The translations under genes and the position numbers were made by a program. From NCBI GenBank assembly GCA_946811695.1, contig OX328123.1, positions 117,745,102 through 117,809,101 of the forward strand: 64,000 bases of DNA. The letters are read 5' to 3'. Origin of the DNA: Gonocerus acuteangulatus. Its lineage: Eukaryota; Arthropoda; Insecta; Hemiptera; Coreidae. Positions 20,450 to 32,666 of this stretch are shown piece by piece (position 1 is the stretch's first letter; each line of letters starts with the position of its first letter). The notes under the pieces were generated by a model that was given only the letters and a program-made list of their open reading frames with translations, was not told where the DNA came from and ran no database searches.

Positions 20450-20612
20450 TCTATTTGGCTATTAGCGCCGGGCTATCTACAGGTTACCACCCTTTTATAA
20501 TGCCAACAGGACATGGTCGGTCACCCATTCAGGTACTGACCACGCCCGACGTTGCTTAACTTCGGAGATCAACGGGAAAGAACCGGTGCCTTCAACGTGG
20601 CTATGGCCTTTC
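20450..20612 (-). mobile_element. 5S rRNA-derived SINE
   Basis: On the minus strand 20612 to 20511 resembles most of a 5S rRNA: GGCCATAGCCACGTTGAAGG, CACCGGTTCT, CCGAAGTTAAGCAACG, TCGGGCGTGGTCAGTACC and TGGGTGACC. These contain the internal promoter A-box and C-box region. It differs from a functional 5S gene and has no complete 3' arm. The head joins TATAAAAGGGTGGTAACC and then GGCGCTAATAGCC, the tail module shared with nearby tRNA-derived SINEs. That makes a SINE3-type retroposon rather than a true 5S gene. Confidence 0.75.
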
Positions 20613-21570
20613 GTTAGTGTGTATTGTTTCATTTTTCTTTATTTCTCATAATTACAATGGTCTGCTAATGAAATTATACATTCCTTATGTTATTTTACAT
20701 GTTTGAATATAATGAAGTTTTAAATTAAATACTGTTTAAATTTCTTAAATTAATAGAATTTAAAATTTAACTAGGTTATATAAAGTGTTAATATTAATTT
20801 TAACGAAAAAATATATATATTTCTTAAAAATTCGACTGTGTAAGTATTGTAGCAATATATTGACTGCTGTCAGTAAGTAATTCGTACATAGGAGGTACTA
20901 CGAAGAATGTTAGGTGATTTTTAGCACATTACGTAGGAGTTCACTGAAGTAGCACTTATGAAAGAATATTTAAAAATTTCGTCAAATCTTTATCGATGAA
21001 ATCGAACCCACAACCTTTAGGTGGGCATACACGTTCAGTTCAAATTTCAAGACTGGGACTGCACAATTTGGCCTTTACGGGTCTAGCTGAAAAATGATAA
21101 GTTAATAAACCTCAAGACAGGGACTGCACAGTCCAGTTATAGTAGACCCACTGTATGTGAACCAAATATCCTCTTGTCCAGACACACGTCTCAGGCCTCA
21201 TTGGACTGTACAGTGAATCTATTGGGGTTTTAATCCTACTTTGATGGACTGTACAGTTCAACTCTGGCCTGAAGGACGTCCCATTCACGTAAGGAATGCC
21301 TTAAGGTTTAGATTGCGCTGTACAACTCTTGAGATTTTCCTCTCCGTGTTTGGGCACCCTTAGGCGCGGAGTTTAAATGTCATAGCACTCACGATCACCG
21401 GGTATCTAATACATAAAATATAAAAAGTATTCATGCTTATTTTGTATTTCAAGCATATTTTTCAGGAATGCAACGTAAGGTAGGTACCATCTTCTGTATT
21501 GTGGCTGTGCTTAGAGTTGCTGCTTCTGTGTGACTATTTCCTTTTGTAAACTACTTAAACGTATACTTAC

Positions 21571-21821
21571 ATTCCGAATTAGAAGAAGTAGATGATCCCT
21601 TTCTGTGTTGATGTGTATGATAACCTCCCTTTCTGCCTTCCCTTCAACCATCTGGAAGAGCAGACCTCCGAGGAGGCTGTACAATATTATAATCAGGGAG
21701 AGGAATATATGAGTGAACCATCTCTTAGAGAGCATCGATATCCTGCCGTAACACCATATCGAGACCTTCTCTCCGACGCTTAGCCCAGATTTAGCCGACT
21801 TCGATGCGAAGTCTCGAAAAC
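21571..21821 (-). CDS. K2P (two-pore potassium) channel exon with first membrane helix, probable
   Basis: The exon lies between a 3' splice site (CTCTGTTTACAG) and a donor (AAT|GTAAGT). It encodes about 83 residues: a basic stretch, FRDFASKSAKSGLSVGEK, then SKRWFTHIFLSLIIILYSLL and GGLLFQMVEGKAEREV. A hydrophobic helix followed by G(G/A)xxFxxxE is the TM1 pattern of K2P leak channels, plasma-membrane proteins that set resting potential. The following TERDHLLLLIRN would start the extracellular cap. The entry phase (two bases of a split codon) fits the exon at 38415-38649. The pore (TxGYG/TxGFG) exons are not in the window or were not found. A different membrane protein is possible. Confidence 0.6.
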
Positions 21822-22200
21822 CTGTAAACAGAGGTCATTCATCCGAGTATATTGCATTATTACAAGTACAAGGAAGTAGAAAAATGACACTCTCAAGAAC
21901 AGTAAAAACATTATATAATAATCCAAACTCAATCCACCAGGGGGCATCTGTTTTTAATTGTATGTTGAGAGGGGCCAAGTTAATTTTTTTGGGAATGTCT
22001 TCAGAAGATCTTATATAGCAATAATTGATTAAAGAAAATCGAAAAAACACATCTCTTTTGTACTTCTGTTCATAACTCCCCAAAGTATTGACGCTAGAGA
22101 TTTTCCCAAGGCATTAAAATATTTTTAATGAAATTTCCTACACTGTCCTATTATCTAGAAACGTTAATATTGATTCGCGAGGTTATTTTTATTTAGGTTC

Positions 22201-22206
<6 letters not shown>

Positions 22207-22259
<53 letters not shown>
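22207..22259. repeat. (AT)n microsatellite
   Basis: A pure AT array. Confidence 0.95.
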
Positions 22260-22262
<3 letters not shown>

Positions 22263-24145
22263 TTGTCTGTTCGCGGTCTAGCACCTCGCTGTTCGCGTCA
22301 GTCAACCTATATCGGGTCGGAACAGGATAAATGCGGGTCCAATGTAGGTGCAGCCTTAGGGTCAGTCGTCATATAAGGTCAAGCCATCAGACTTTTTTAA
22401 ATGCTAGAATGAAGAAGCATCATAAGATGACGTGTCACAACACAGTTGGGCGGTCAGTGACAGCCTAAGTCGGTTATTTATACAGAAGGCAGGGCGCCAA
22501 GGCTGCATCCCCTCACTGTCAGGGAAATATTGCCTCAGTCAGCCGTTCCAAATAGTGTTTATTCCTGGACCCAAGGGAGGAAATGAAGGTGAATAGGAAA
22601 ACCCAAAATATCAGATCCAAAAGTATGTTATGAATCATCCCTATACCTATGTCCTCTTCCATGTTTTCTTTCTTTTGAACATTTCCCAAGGAACTTAAAG
22701 GGGATTTACAAACATTTACAAATGACGATTTTCTTTACTAATATTTGCATATCTGTCATTGCATATATCGTCATTTATAACTTACGGCTCCATACCGTTT
22801 TTAAAAGTAATCTGCATCTGGATTTATGGTTTTGAATTATTTGGACAAGCCAAAACAAATCACCAAATGTGAAATGTTCCACATGGACTCCTTGACGCTC
22901 CTTTTTTTATTATTAATTTTATTGCTCATCGAAATCTGGTAATCCATGCATTCAAGGAGTAGGGTTTCAAACATTCCATTATAAACGTTCTGCTCATCCG
23001 CATCATCTTGATAGTTTTTGTTATACGGTTCTCTGTGCCACCTCTGAAAGTACTGGACAAACCATAAACATTCATAAACATTATTCATTATAGTGTCAGA
23101 TCTCAATAATTCGATCTTCGAAGGATATAACTTATCGAGATTATAATTTGACTTAAATACATGTAAAAGGGAAGAATGAACGTAAAAAGAAGGAGACAAA
23201 ATCAGCTAAGGATGTTTTACACAAATGTACGGTCCAGCCCTTCGACATCTGTGGACAGCAATTTTTCTGGCGGTATCGAAATGTAGACTTAACCTCATTC
23301 GACGTTCTTGAAGATCTTGTCGTTGTTATTTAGAATGGTCGAAAGCCTGCGTGAAATTCCAAAGTCACCAAATAACCGAATGACTTCATTCTCCTTTCTT
23401 CGATTCGCGAATCAGTTTAGCACATGGATAATTGTCGTTAATTATTTCAACATTCGCGGAGCTATCACCGACAACCTCTGGACTGAATAAACAACAAGTG
23501 ACGATAATAGACCAGGGTAAATACTGACAGAAAACAGGATCTTCAATTGGCCGATCTGAATTTGGCAATTGGAGTTGTAGTTACTACCACAGAGCCTGTT
23601 CAAAAGGATTCGTTTCATCGATGTTCCGCACATCAAGAATTGACAGAATATATATTTTAAACAGCACGCAATCAGTTACATTCTTATGAAAATATGGGTG
23701 AATAACTAACAGAAATTTCGTATTTATGCTTCTTCGTGTACGTGTATGCTTTTTACCATGTTTCTCGGGAAATTGCATAGTTCCCTAGGAGGTGGAATTC
23801 GTTTCTGTGTTGGTTCGTACCCTACGCTTTTATAAAGGTAAATACGAATTGCACACTTGCGAAGAAATTTTCCTACTTTACAATTTAACTATGGGGAGAA
23901 AAACCACCTTCAGCCTTGGGATCAATGCAGTATTCCGTGAGCTTTGCTTCAACAACTACTTTCTGTGGTATTGATTCACTCGTTAGCAGTCGGATTCATT
24001 CTTCTGGAGAAGTTATTTACAACTTACAATGTCTTGGCAAATATTATTAACGGTGATCTGTTCACAGGAAATTATAAATACTTTCCTACTTAATCTGTGA
24101 ATCTAATATAACTTGCTTTAGGGCAGTTAAAGTAACTCTTTCTAT
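22260..24145. other. intron-like DNA, no supported gene
   Basis: This lies inside the proposed K2P intron. A 120-codon open frame on the minus strand at 22837-23199 (YECLWFVQYFQRWHREPY, NVYNGMFETLLLECMDYQ) looks protein-like in composition but matches no family I recognise. It could be a decayed transposon ORF. Confidence 0.4.
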
Positions 24146-24149
24146 TGTG

Positions 24150-24400
24150 ACTATCATAGCGTCACTACCATGTCAAACTATCGAATATGAAAATCGGAGC
24201 TAACTTTTTCGATACATTGACGAAGTAATATTTTGAAAAATGGTCTTATTCTATACTTTATTTAAGGTATTAATGGCTATTCTAAAGGGGGTTAGAGTTC
24301 CGACAATTTGCAACAAGCAGTATCGTCCACAATCCAACAGCAAAATCTCGAATCTGAAAAACTAGATTTTTCATATTCGATAGTTTGACGGTAGAGGCGA
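24150..24400. repeat. small TIR element (MITE-like)
   Basis: GTCAAACTATCGAATATGAA near 24172 is matched in inverted orientation by TTCATATTCGATAGTTTGAC ending near 24391, about 200 bp apart. Nothing is encoded. Confidence 0.6.
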
Positions 24401-24438
24401 TATGTTGAAAGTCCTTTTTGCCATATTATTCAATAGAA

Positions 24439-24440
<2 letters not shown>

Positions 24441-24470
<30 letters not shown>
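24441..24470. repeat. poly-A tract
   Basis: About 30 A residues, possibly the tail of an unrecognised retrocopy. Confidence 0.85.
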
Positions 24471-24473
<3 letters not shown>

Positions 24474-25717
24474 TGATATCCTTGAGATTGCTTCTAAAAC
24501 TTGCCTAACTTAAAACTCAGCCTACTGACTAAAACTTCAGTGGATTTGCAGTTAGTTTTCTTCTAGATGAGTAACCTGGATTTCGTCCAAATCTTCATTT
24601 TACGAACGCTCACTGTTGTAAATTTAGCGGAAAAATAGAACTATCTTCGCAACTAGTCAGGGAGAGGTTTCACGCGCTAGTGATTACTCCCTTGATGGCA
24701 TATTTGCCCTCTTCTTCATTAAAAAGTTAAAAGACCTTAAAAGTTTTTTATTTTTTTTTTACGGCGCATCAACATCTAGGCTGTTAGCGCCGCGTGCTTT
24801 TATTGATATTTCATAGTTAAATATTTCAAAAACATAAATTTTTGAAATTTATTATGCGTTCCGCGAGGTTGCACTTAACTAATCATTGTAATAATAATAA
24901 TATAGGAAACATATATAGGGCAAATATTTAAGTACTTAAAGAGGACCAAAATGCTAGTACAACCCCTAAGTCGGAATTAAAAAATGAAAATAACACATTA
25001 AAATTAATGGAAATAAGGGAGAAAAAGCCTTCATTGACATAAGAGAAGATGTTAAGTATTCCATTAAAATAAAAATTATACGTTTATTTAATACTAACTG
25101 ACTCCCAAAGTTCGTCCAACACACCACCAAATACTTATACCTTACGACATACAACACATTGTAACTTAAACACAAAAACAATTACAATTATGGCATTGTA
25201 TTCCTTAGCTTTTAAGAGCAGTGGTTGGCTGTACTCAGATGGAAAGTAAACAGCTGTGATTCCACTATTATACTATTATAAGTGACCAGAGCTGCTTCCT
25301 TATTGTACCAGAAGATAGGGATAGTTTTTAAATCTATGATAATGTTCTGACCTGAATATGCAAAAAATGGAGCTGCCTCCTTATTGCTACAAGCCCATCA
25401 ATTGCATTTCAAATATTTTTTAAACTATTCACACACTGTTTAGTTTGTATGGTTTTCACAGAAATTAATGAGAGACTTTGAATTTGTTTTCTGCACGCAA
25501 GCTGGAATGCCGTTTTCTGCGCTTTTCTTTTCTAATCAATCTGTTTTACTGAAAAACCTTGATGCTTTCTACCAACTTGATGCTTTCAGAAGGATGCAAC
25601 TCCAGTCCATTTGCAAGTAAAAATAAATCATTCTAAATCATTTCTAAATAAATAAATGGATATCAATAGACAATATAAGAATAGTCAAAGTTCCAGAATA
25701 CATACCTGTCCTACCAG

Positions 25718-25752
<35 letters not shown>

Positions 25753-25920
25753 GACATCAATATAGTTTAGGTCCACCCGACAAACCTATGTAATGTACTG
25801 TATAAAATACAGTCTTCTTTTTCGTATATGGCCACCGCGCTTGCGCGAACGCCAGCGGACAATTTTTTGTAAGTTTTTTTTCAGTTTAGTCATCGCTAAA
25901 AGATATTTATGCTAAAAAAT
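24471..25920. other. intron-like DNA with SINE-tail fragment
   Basis: At about 24750-24800 there is a minus-strand fragment of the SINE tail (ACGGCGCATCAACATCTAGG). A poly-A tract lies at about 25721-25750. No gene is seen. Confidence 0.5.
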
Positions 25921-25924
25921 TAGT

Positions 25925-26185
25925 CCCGTAACAGACCACGAGGGCACTGAGAGGCAGATACTATAGATGTATCTGATTCTTGACCATACGTCAAACTAGG
26001 AAGATAGTGTGGTCAGTGCTATGCTCCGGCCGCCTGATTTTCCCCTTTGCTGCTTCGACTACAAAGGTCATTAGCACCAAGGTATCCATTAATAAATTAA
26101 TGAAAGGCTGGGTATGCTCAGGGAGGCCGAATCCAACCCAACCCATAAGTCCAGTGCTCTACCAATGAGCTAACCTCGCCCCCGC
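25925..26185 (-). mobile_element. tRNA-derived SINE, second family
   Basis: On the minus strand the head reads GGTTAGCTCATTGGTAGAGC, a tRNA A-box, followed by a degenerate B-box. The body continues through GGGGAAAATCAGGCGGCCGG. The same architecture recurs at 53805-54110, which defines a family distinct from the GTCTCCCGTGGTC SINEs. Confidence 0.65.
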
Positions 26186-26189
26186 CTAC

Positions 26190-27722
26190 CAGCTTCAAAT
26201 GTGGTTCACTTTTCAGAAAATTGGCACAAACGTAGTTAGACTTTCCCAAAAAGTCAAGTCTCTGAACAGCAAAATTCGACTCCCGAAACACTGTTTCTTC
26301 AAGGGAAAATGTCGTGATGTGAACGGTTTTGCTCAGAAACTCTTTTTGTATTTGTTTTTACTGCAACGTTCGAAATCTAATGAACTCACTTTTAAGATGA
26401 TTTCATCTTCCGTTTTGAAGAATCGTAGTTGCTGACTAATAAATGTTTTCTACCTTCTTCAACGGTCTTTGTTAACTTTCCCTGCTGATAGATTATATTT
26501 CTACCTTTGATTTATTTGATCCTGTGGTTTCGTTTACGGTTTGTAACTTTTTTAGCACTATATTCCTCTAAAATTGCTAAAAGTCTTTAATTTGTTAAAA
26601 AAAAAATTCTATTTTTGGCTTTAAAAAACTGTTAACAAGAAATTATTTCCATTTCTTCTTCTTATTTGGGAAAGAGCCAACCAGAATTTATTTCTTCGCT
26701 GCCCACAAAGAAGGAAGATTTATTTCTTCTTCTTTATAAAAGCGTGGAAAGAACTTTTAATGCGTAAATTTTCAAAAGCCGAATATGTTTTATGTATGCG
26801 TCCCCCCTCAGCAATAAATAAACACTCATCTCTAGAATAGAAGAGAATTCCAGAAATACAAGATTTTCTCTACATAAAGCAGAAGAAATGTTAGTATTAT
26901 CTTGGGACCTAAAACGATATTTCGTCTTTGTTTGGCAAAGTCCTTGTTGTCTCTAAAGGCTGTTGTCTAACATAGTTTGTTATCCCGTATTCAAGTTCAG
27001 AACCTACGATATTCGAGGAAAAAGCTGGAACATAGCTGGATTACTTCTAGCAAATATTTATTAGAAGACAATATTGGATTCAACCTGTCTTTACATTTTT
27101 AATTGGGGAATTCGTTTGAGATATGATTAGAAGGGGAAATAATAACACTATTCTGCACGAAAATCCTCCTTCAAACCAAAACATGCTTTCTTACTGTTTT
27201 CAAATGTGCTGAACACGAATTTGAAGTCAGATTCTGTCTATCACGCACAGTTTCTTGAGAAATTCTAGTTTTTTTATCCAAAAATGTGAGTTTTTTGTAA
27301 ATTTGACGAATTTTTTTTGGCATCAAAACATAGTGAAAAAAATTCAAAAGCCCGATGATTTTGAGCGCAATGAAGTATATTTGAACGAAAAAAAATTGAT
27401 GGGAATATTACAAGTGGTTGAAGAAATATGGCTAAAAGTGTTTTTTCAGTTTTTGATCTTGAGGCAGGGATTTGGTCTCTACCTGGATCTTTAGGGGAAT
27501 GACCTTCCTTTCTCTTTTATGGTGGTATCCTTTTCATTCAAATCCTTACCTGCCCCCCTTTCACCCTCAATACCCCAACTCCCCCCCTCCCACTCAGCCC
27601 CTCTCTTATCACTATTTTCTTCTAGGATTTGATCAGTACTCTCGAGGCTTTCGCTAAACACACTTATTTGGATATTCAGTTGTGCTATCATTGTTCTGGG
27701 AACAGTTCACTTTTTCTCTGTA
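26190..27722. other. non-coding DNA, no gene seen
   Basis: Short frames at 26199-26435 and 27255-27494 show no motifs. This may include the 5' side of the element that carries the ORF at 27723. Confidence 0.45.
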
Positions 27723-29489
27723 ATGTCACGACAGTGTATAAATAAGCCTGATTCCTTTTGCTATGTTTGTGGTGAAGTCACATTCAAGTACACTCAGAAA
27801 CCTCTGACTCCGCTGGTGAAGAAGGCATACGAGTTATACTTTGGAAGTAAAGTAAGTGATCAGGACAAATCCTGGGCTCCTAAAATATGCTGTAGTTTAT
27901 GCTCACGTTCTCTGACTGGTTGGCTAAATGGGACACAAAAGTCAATGCCATTTGCAGTTTCCATGATATGGCGAGAACCTACAAATCACGTGACCGATTG
28001 CTATTTTTGCATGACCACAATCAAAGGTTTCTCGTTCAAGAGCAAAAAGAAAATTGTTTATCCCAACATCCCCTCTGCCATGAGACCAGCTCCACATGAT
28101 GCCTCCATGCCCATCCCACCAAATCCGAGTAAGTTCCGTCTTAGTTCTGAGGAGTGCAGCGATTCTGAAAGCGTTTCATCTCAACCTGGAACCAGTCAAC
28201 AAGAAGAAATTTCAAGTTCGTCCAGCCCCTCTGAAACTCAGCCACAGCTCATAAATCAGAGGCGATTGAATGATCTTGTTCGTGATTTAGATCTCCCAAA
28301 ATCAAAAGCTCAGCTGCTTGGGTCAAGGTTGCTACAATGGAATCTCTTGGAAGGAGGCGTGAATATATCTTTCTTCAGAAAACGGGAATCAGGAGTTCTA
28401 TGCTTTTTCTCGATGGAAGAAAATCTTGTATTTTGCAATGATGTATTTCATTTGCTCCAGGAACTTGATCTGCCAACCAATCCAGAGGAATGGAGCATAT
28501 TCATTGACAGCTCCAAGTTTAGTTTAAAAGGAGTACTCCTTCATAATGGAAACAAACATCCATCTATCCCAGTAGCTCATTCAGTCCACTTGAAAGAAAC
28601 CTATGACAACATGAATATACTTCTACAAAAAATCAAGTACCATGAGTACAAATGGCGCATTTGTGCAGATCTTAAAGTGGTAGCCATGCTTACAGGACTC
28701 CAAGGAGGTTACACTAAATTTTGTTGTTTTTTGTGCGAGTGGGACAGCAGAAAAAGAGGAGACCATTATGTCGTAAAAAAATGGCCAGAGCGTAAGGAAA
28801 AAGTAGGTGAAAAAAACATTACCAATCCTCCATTAGTGGACAAAAACCAAATAATTTTACCCCCACTCCACATAAAATTGGGGCTAATGAAAAACTTCGT
28901 AAAAGCGATGGACAAGGAAGGAGAAGGTTTCATGAACTTAAAACAAAAATTTCCGCATCTCAGCGATGCTAAGATAAAGGAGGGAATTTTTGTAGGACCC
29001 CAAATTCGACATCTACTCAAGGACCTCACTTTTGAAGCAAAGTTAAATACTACTGAGAAAAAGGCTTGGATTGCTTTTCGAGAGGTATGTGCTAAGTTTT
29101 TGGGAAACGAAAAATCTAGAGACTACCGAAAAATAGTCCAAGAACTGCTTACTTCATATAAAACATTGGGATGCAATATGTCCTTAAAAATACATTTCCT
29201 GCATAGTCACCTAGACTTTTTCGCCCCAAATTAGGGTGCAGTTTCGGACGAACATGGAGAACGATTCCACCAAGACATATCCAGAATGGAAAAAAGATAT
29301 ACTGGCAAATGGAATGAGAAGATGCTGGCGGATTACTGCTGGACACTGCAGCGGGAGACAGAGGAGGAAGAGTACAAAAGAAAAAAAAAATACTCATTGA
29401 CGATGTGTGTATATTTTTTGAGTTGTGTGATATCTAGTATTATACCTGATAGCATCTGCAGGATTCAATTAATTATATTTTACCGTTGA
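27723..29489 (+). pseudogene. multicopy arthropod transposase-like ORF with one premature stop
   Basis: The frame starts at ATG 27723 and is open for 503 codons. It ends at a TAG (29232-29234) and then continues in the same frame with GAVSDEHGERFHQDISR to a stop near 29489. The N-terminus is Cys-rich (CYVCGEVTF, KICCSLCSRSL, DCYFCMT), suggesting a zinc-binding domain. A Ser-rich linker follows. The C-terminal half has EWSIFIDSSKFSLKGV, WRICADLKVVAML and FCCFLCEWDSRKRGDH, spaced Asp residues that suggest a DDE/RNase H-like nuclease fold. I recognise it as a recurrent uncharacterised arthropod protein type, probably from a mobile element, but cannot assign a superfamily. The continuity past the single stop suggests a recent nonsense mutation. 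Confidence 0.7.
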
Positions 29490-30079
29490 AAAAGAAAAAA
29501 AATCTGTTATAATAAAGACAATAATTTTCAAATACAATTTTTCATTTTTTCCAAGTTTCTCCTCTTTTCTCTCAAAATCAGAGGGTGATAGAATTTTTCT
29601 GTGTTCAGATTCGGACTCAGCACACCTGAAAACATGAGAAACAGGCAAAATTGTTCAAGGGAGGGGAGAAAAGTTTTTTTTTGCAGTACAGAGTAATTAT
29701 AGTTCAAAAATAGTTCTTGATAACAATTTTGTTACGTAATAATTTAGAATTGAATTAGTGAAAATAACGATTTAAACTGAGAAATATGTTTTTCCACGTT
29801 CCTGAAACTTAGTTGGTTTTAAAATAAAAGAAAGAAAATTGAATGCGGACTTATTTAATATTTTTAATTACACAAGTGTTATGAGTATATCATATTTATT
29901 TTCTTTTTTTTTTATTTAATCTAATTTCAAAATGGCCTGAAGGCCGAAACGTTTTATGTAAAATGATAATGTGAATAAATGACAAATTTAGGTCTAAAGA
30001 ATTAGTCATAGCAAGGTGTTTTTAAATCATATTTATTGTAGTGACATTGTCAATTACATGGGCTATCTGCCTGGCTGAT
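29490..30079. other. non-coding DNA with possible hammerhead-like remnant
   Basis: At 29933-29962 GGCCTGAAGGCCGAAACG resembles a hammerhead core with a collapsed stem II, the degenerate type often left by PLE-related repeats. Nothing else is recognisable. Confidence 0.35.
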
Positions 30080-30990
30080 GGCATGAAGGAAGGGTTTATT
30101 TCATTTCCAAGCCAGGGAAGAAAACCCATAGTTACCCTAAAGCCTTCAGACTATCCTGTCATTCGTCCGTCCTGCTCAAGGCTTTGGAGAAATTGATAGT
30201 CAAATATATTCTTGGGGTTGCTTTAAAGACGATACATCTTATTAATGTCCAATTCGTATATAGAGAGGGGTGATCATGCGAATTGGGTCTACACTACCTC
30301 ACAAGTAGGATAGAGAAAACATTGGAACAACGGGAGGTCACGCCTAGTGCCTTCATTGATATAGAGGGAGCTTTTGATAGGACCTCAACCCAGGCCATTG
30401 TGGATTCAAAACATGGGCTTGGACTACAAAGGACTCTTGAGGTCTGGATAAGAACATTTCTGAACTCTAGAGTCCTGGAATCATATCTCGGGGGGGGGGC
30501 ATGGTCCGGTTGAGACCTGTTGCTGGATGCCTTCAGGGAGGTCTGCTCTCGCCTTTACTATATTATAGTATAGATGCAGTCTAGTGCAAAACTCTCTATT
30601 GCGTGATTTACAAAATCACGGTTTCTTGTCGCAAGCCTATTCTGACGACATAGTGATCTTGCCCAGTGGTAAATTCCTGAATGTTATATCAGAACTAATT
30701 GGTATAGCACTGTGTAGAAACACACACTGTTGTGATAAAAAAGAAATTACGATCAATCGATGGACCCCTTCGGGAAAAAGAAAAACCCTGACTGTCTCCG
30801 AGAACCAGTTATATCTTGGGCAAAGATACCTTTTGTCAAGACAGTGAAACACGTGGGGTGATATTCGATTCCAAAATCAAGTGGAATGAACACATGGTGT
30901 ACATCTGTGAAAGAACGTAAGAATTGCTGCTGGTTGGGAGATCAGGCCATCTAAGGCTCCCTGGATCTACACTATGGTAGACACATAGTC
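30080..30990 (+). pseudogene. decayed LINE reverse transcriptase
   Basis: Across several frameshifts the RT blocks are readable: SFVRPAQGFGEI-like fingers, GLHYLTSRIEKTLEQREV, AFIDIEGAFDRTS (motif A), an LQGGLLSPLLYY-like motif B, AYSDDIVIL (motif C with Ser for Ala), and GVIFDSKIKWNEHM (thumb side). This matches the arthropod LINEs that have an FLDIEGAF-type motif A, a different family from the intact Jockey copy. It is inactive. It ends close to the PLE remnant. Confidence 0.75.
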
Positions 30991-31169
30991 ATCTATGCAG
31001 CTTTCGTGTGGTACAAGGTGGATTCCCACAGGAATGAACTGGAAAAAAGTACATAGGCTAAGCTGTCTACTAGTCATTGGTATTTGTCTGTAAGACAGGA
31101 TAGGTAAAATAAAAACCAATTTTCTGTTGTTAGAAATAGATGGGTTAGAAAAATATGGGTACCCAACAT

Positions 31170-31290
31170 TCAAGTCAAAATTGATTAAATTTAAATTTTC
31201 CTTCACATCCAATTTCCTTTTGTAAAAAACCTTTCTTTCAGATCTTTTAATTTCTTTATTTATAATTTCTTCAGGGTAATTAAAATTATG
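31170..31290 (-). repeat. inverted copy of PLE segment
   Basis: This stretch is the inverse of about 31503-31623, including the codons for MDVKENLNLINFDLN, with few differences. It creates a hairpin with about 210 bp of PLE RT sequence in the loop. Confidence 0.8.
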
Positions 31291-31575
31291 TTTTTAGATA
31301 AGGAAATAATTCGAACTAATGATAATAAACTTGAGTTTAAATAGCAAACTAAGAAAACATTTTCCGGTCGTATGATTAATTTTTATTCCAGTCACCCTTT
31401 AAATTTTAAAAAGAATTTGCTTTATAAACACACTGACGGCGCTTCTGCGAACATCTCCAACAGATTTAAAGGAAATAACAAATAAACTCAGAGCTATATT
31501 TACAGATAATAATTACCCTGAAGAAATTATAAATAAAGAAATTAAAAGAGCTGAAAGAAAGGTTTTTTTACAAAT
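31290..31575 (+). pseudogene. Penelope-like element RT C-terminal part
   Basis: Translation across a stop and a frameshift gives FSGRMINFYSSHPLNFKKN and LKEITNKLRAIFTDNNYP, followed by EEIINKEIKRAERKVF. The SGRxxNxxSxHP block and the NxYP block are characteristic of the PLE RT thumb region before the endonuclease linker. It continues in a shifted frame into the ORF at 31581. Confidence 0.7.
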
Positions 31576-31580
31576 GGAAA

Positions 31581-32438
31581 TTGGATGTGAAGGAAAATTT
31601 AAATTTAATCAATTTTGACTTGAATGTTTTTAATTTTACGGATGACTATTTTTATGACAACTGTGAGAGTAAACGAAAAAGGGATGACACTGAACATATA
31701 GGTATTGACAATTCTAATAGGAGCAAAAGGGTTAAATTAATAGAACCAAAACTGACTTGTACAACACACACCAACCATACTCTGAAACGTAAACTTCATG
31801 ATACACAAACAATAGACGACATACAGGGCAATCATGAAAAAATAAGAAAACTAATACAAAATAAAATTTATGACTTCTTTGACGGTAGGAAAACTAACAT
31901 TTTAAATGCAAATAGAGTTGTAACAGATAAATTCATACACAATGAATATATTTATGAACAGAAAATAGATATTGACAGTAAAGATATAAAAACTCTGGAA
32001 CTTGCTAATTACATTACCTTTCGTTATAATCCCATATTTGCCAATAAGATAAAACAAACATGTAAAGACCTAGGAAGAAGCTCCTCGATATATCAAGACA
32101 AAATCATAAAAAGCTACAGCCGAATTAAAGATGATCTAAAAGAAAGAGAAACCAAATATAACATATATCAAATTGATTGTGGAATGTGTGATAAGGTGTA
32201 TGTAGGAGAATCGGGACAACTATTAAAAAAGAGAATTAAACAACATGCCAAAAACCTTGACGTGACTGACAACAAGACTGGATTGGTGGATCATGCGATA
32301 CAATATAGCCACACATTTAATTTTGACACGGTAAAGGTATTAGGTAAAGAGAAAAATCCCATAAAACGAAAAATAAAGGAAAATATACACATAATTAAAA
32401 ATAGGAAAAAGGCCGTTATAAAAAAAAACAGATATTAA
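31581..32438 (+). CDS. Penelope-like element linker and GIY-YIG endonuclease (partial ORF)
   Basis: The 285-residue open frame is the C-terminal third of a PLE polyprotein. The first 110 residues form a basic linker rich in Lys/Arg (KRKRDDTEH, RSKRVKLIEP) that could act as a nuclear localisation signal. The GIY-YIG nuclease lies at about residues 190-275: YNIYQIDCGMCDKVYVGESG with the CxxC of PLEs, LKKRIKQHAKN, VDHAIQYSHTFNFD, and IKENIHIIKNR. The domain nicks target DNA during PLE retrotransposition. The frame is open but lacks its RT, so it cannot act alone. It is close in sequence to the fragment at 14017-14347. The hammerhead motif lies 230 bp downstream. Confidence 0.8.
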   Translation: MDVKENLNLINFDLNVFNFTDDYFYDNCESKRKRDDTEHIGIDNSNRSKRVKLIEPKLTCTTHTNHTLKRKLHDTQTIDDIQGNHEKIRKLIQNKIYDFFDGRKTNILNANRVVTDKFIHNEYIYEQKIDIDSKDIKTLELANYITFRYNPIFANKIKQTCKDLGRSSSIYQDKIIKSYSRIKDDLKERETKYNIYQIDCGMCDKVYVGESGQLLKKRIKQHAKNLDVTDNKTGLVDHAIQYSHTFNFDTVKVLGKEKNPIKRKIKENIHIIKNRKKAVIKKNRY

Positions 32439-32666
32439 ATACCTGGATAAAATATTTTTTAATTTAATGAACAAGACGACATAAAATGAATTATTTTATA
32501 AAATGACAAAAACATCTTTTGGAAAATCGACATTTACCCTAAAACTATCGATTTTAAACAGCTGATACCTAGTAGACGTGATTGATCTTATCAGTCCAGA
32601 CGTGGCCCTACCTGCGGAAGGTACTCTAATGGATAGGCTGTAACCATATTTTATTGTATTTAGTTT

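Noticed and set aside
20511..20612. Functional 5S rRNA gene
   Set aside because: It lacks a complete 3' arm and terminator and runs into a SINE tail.
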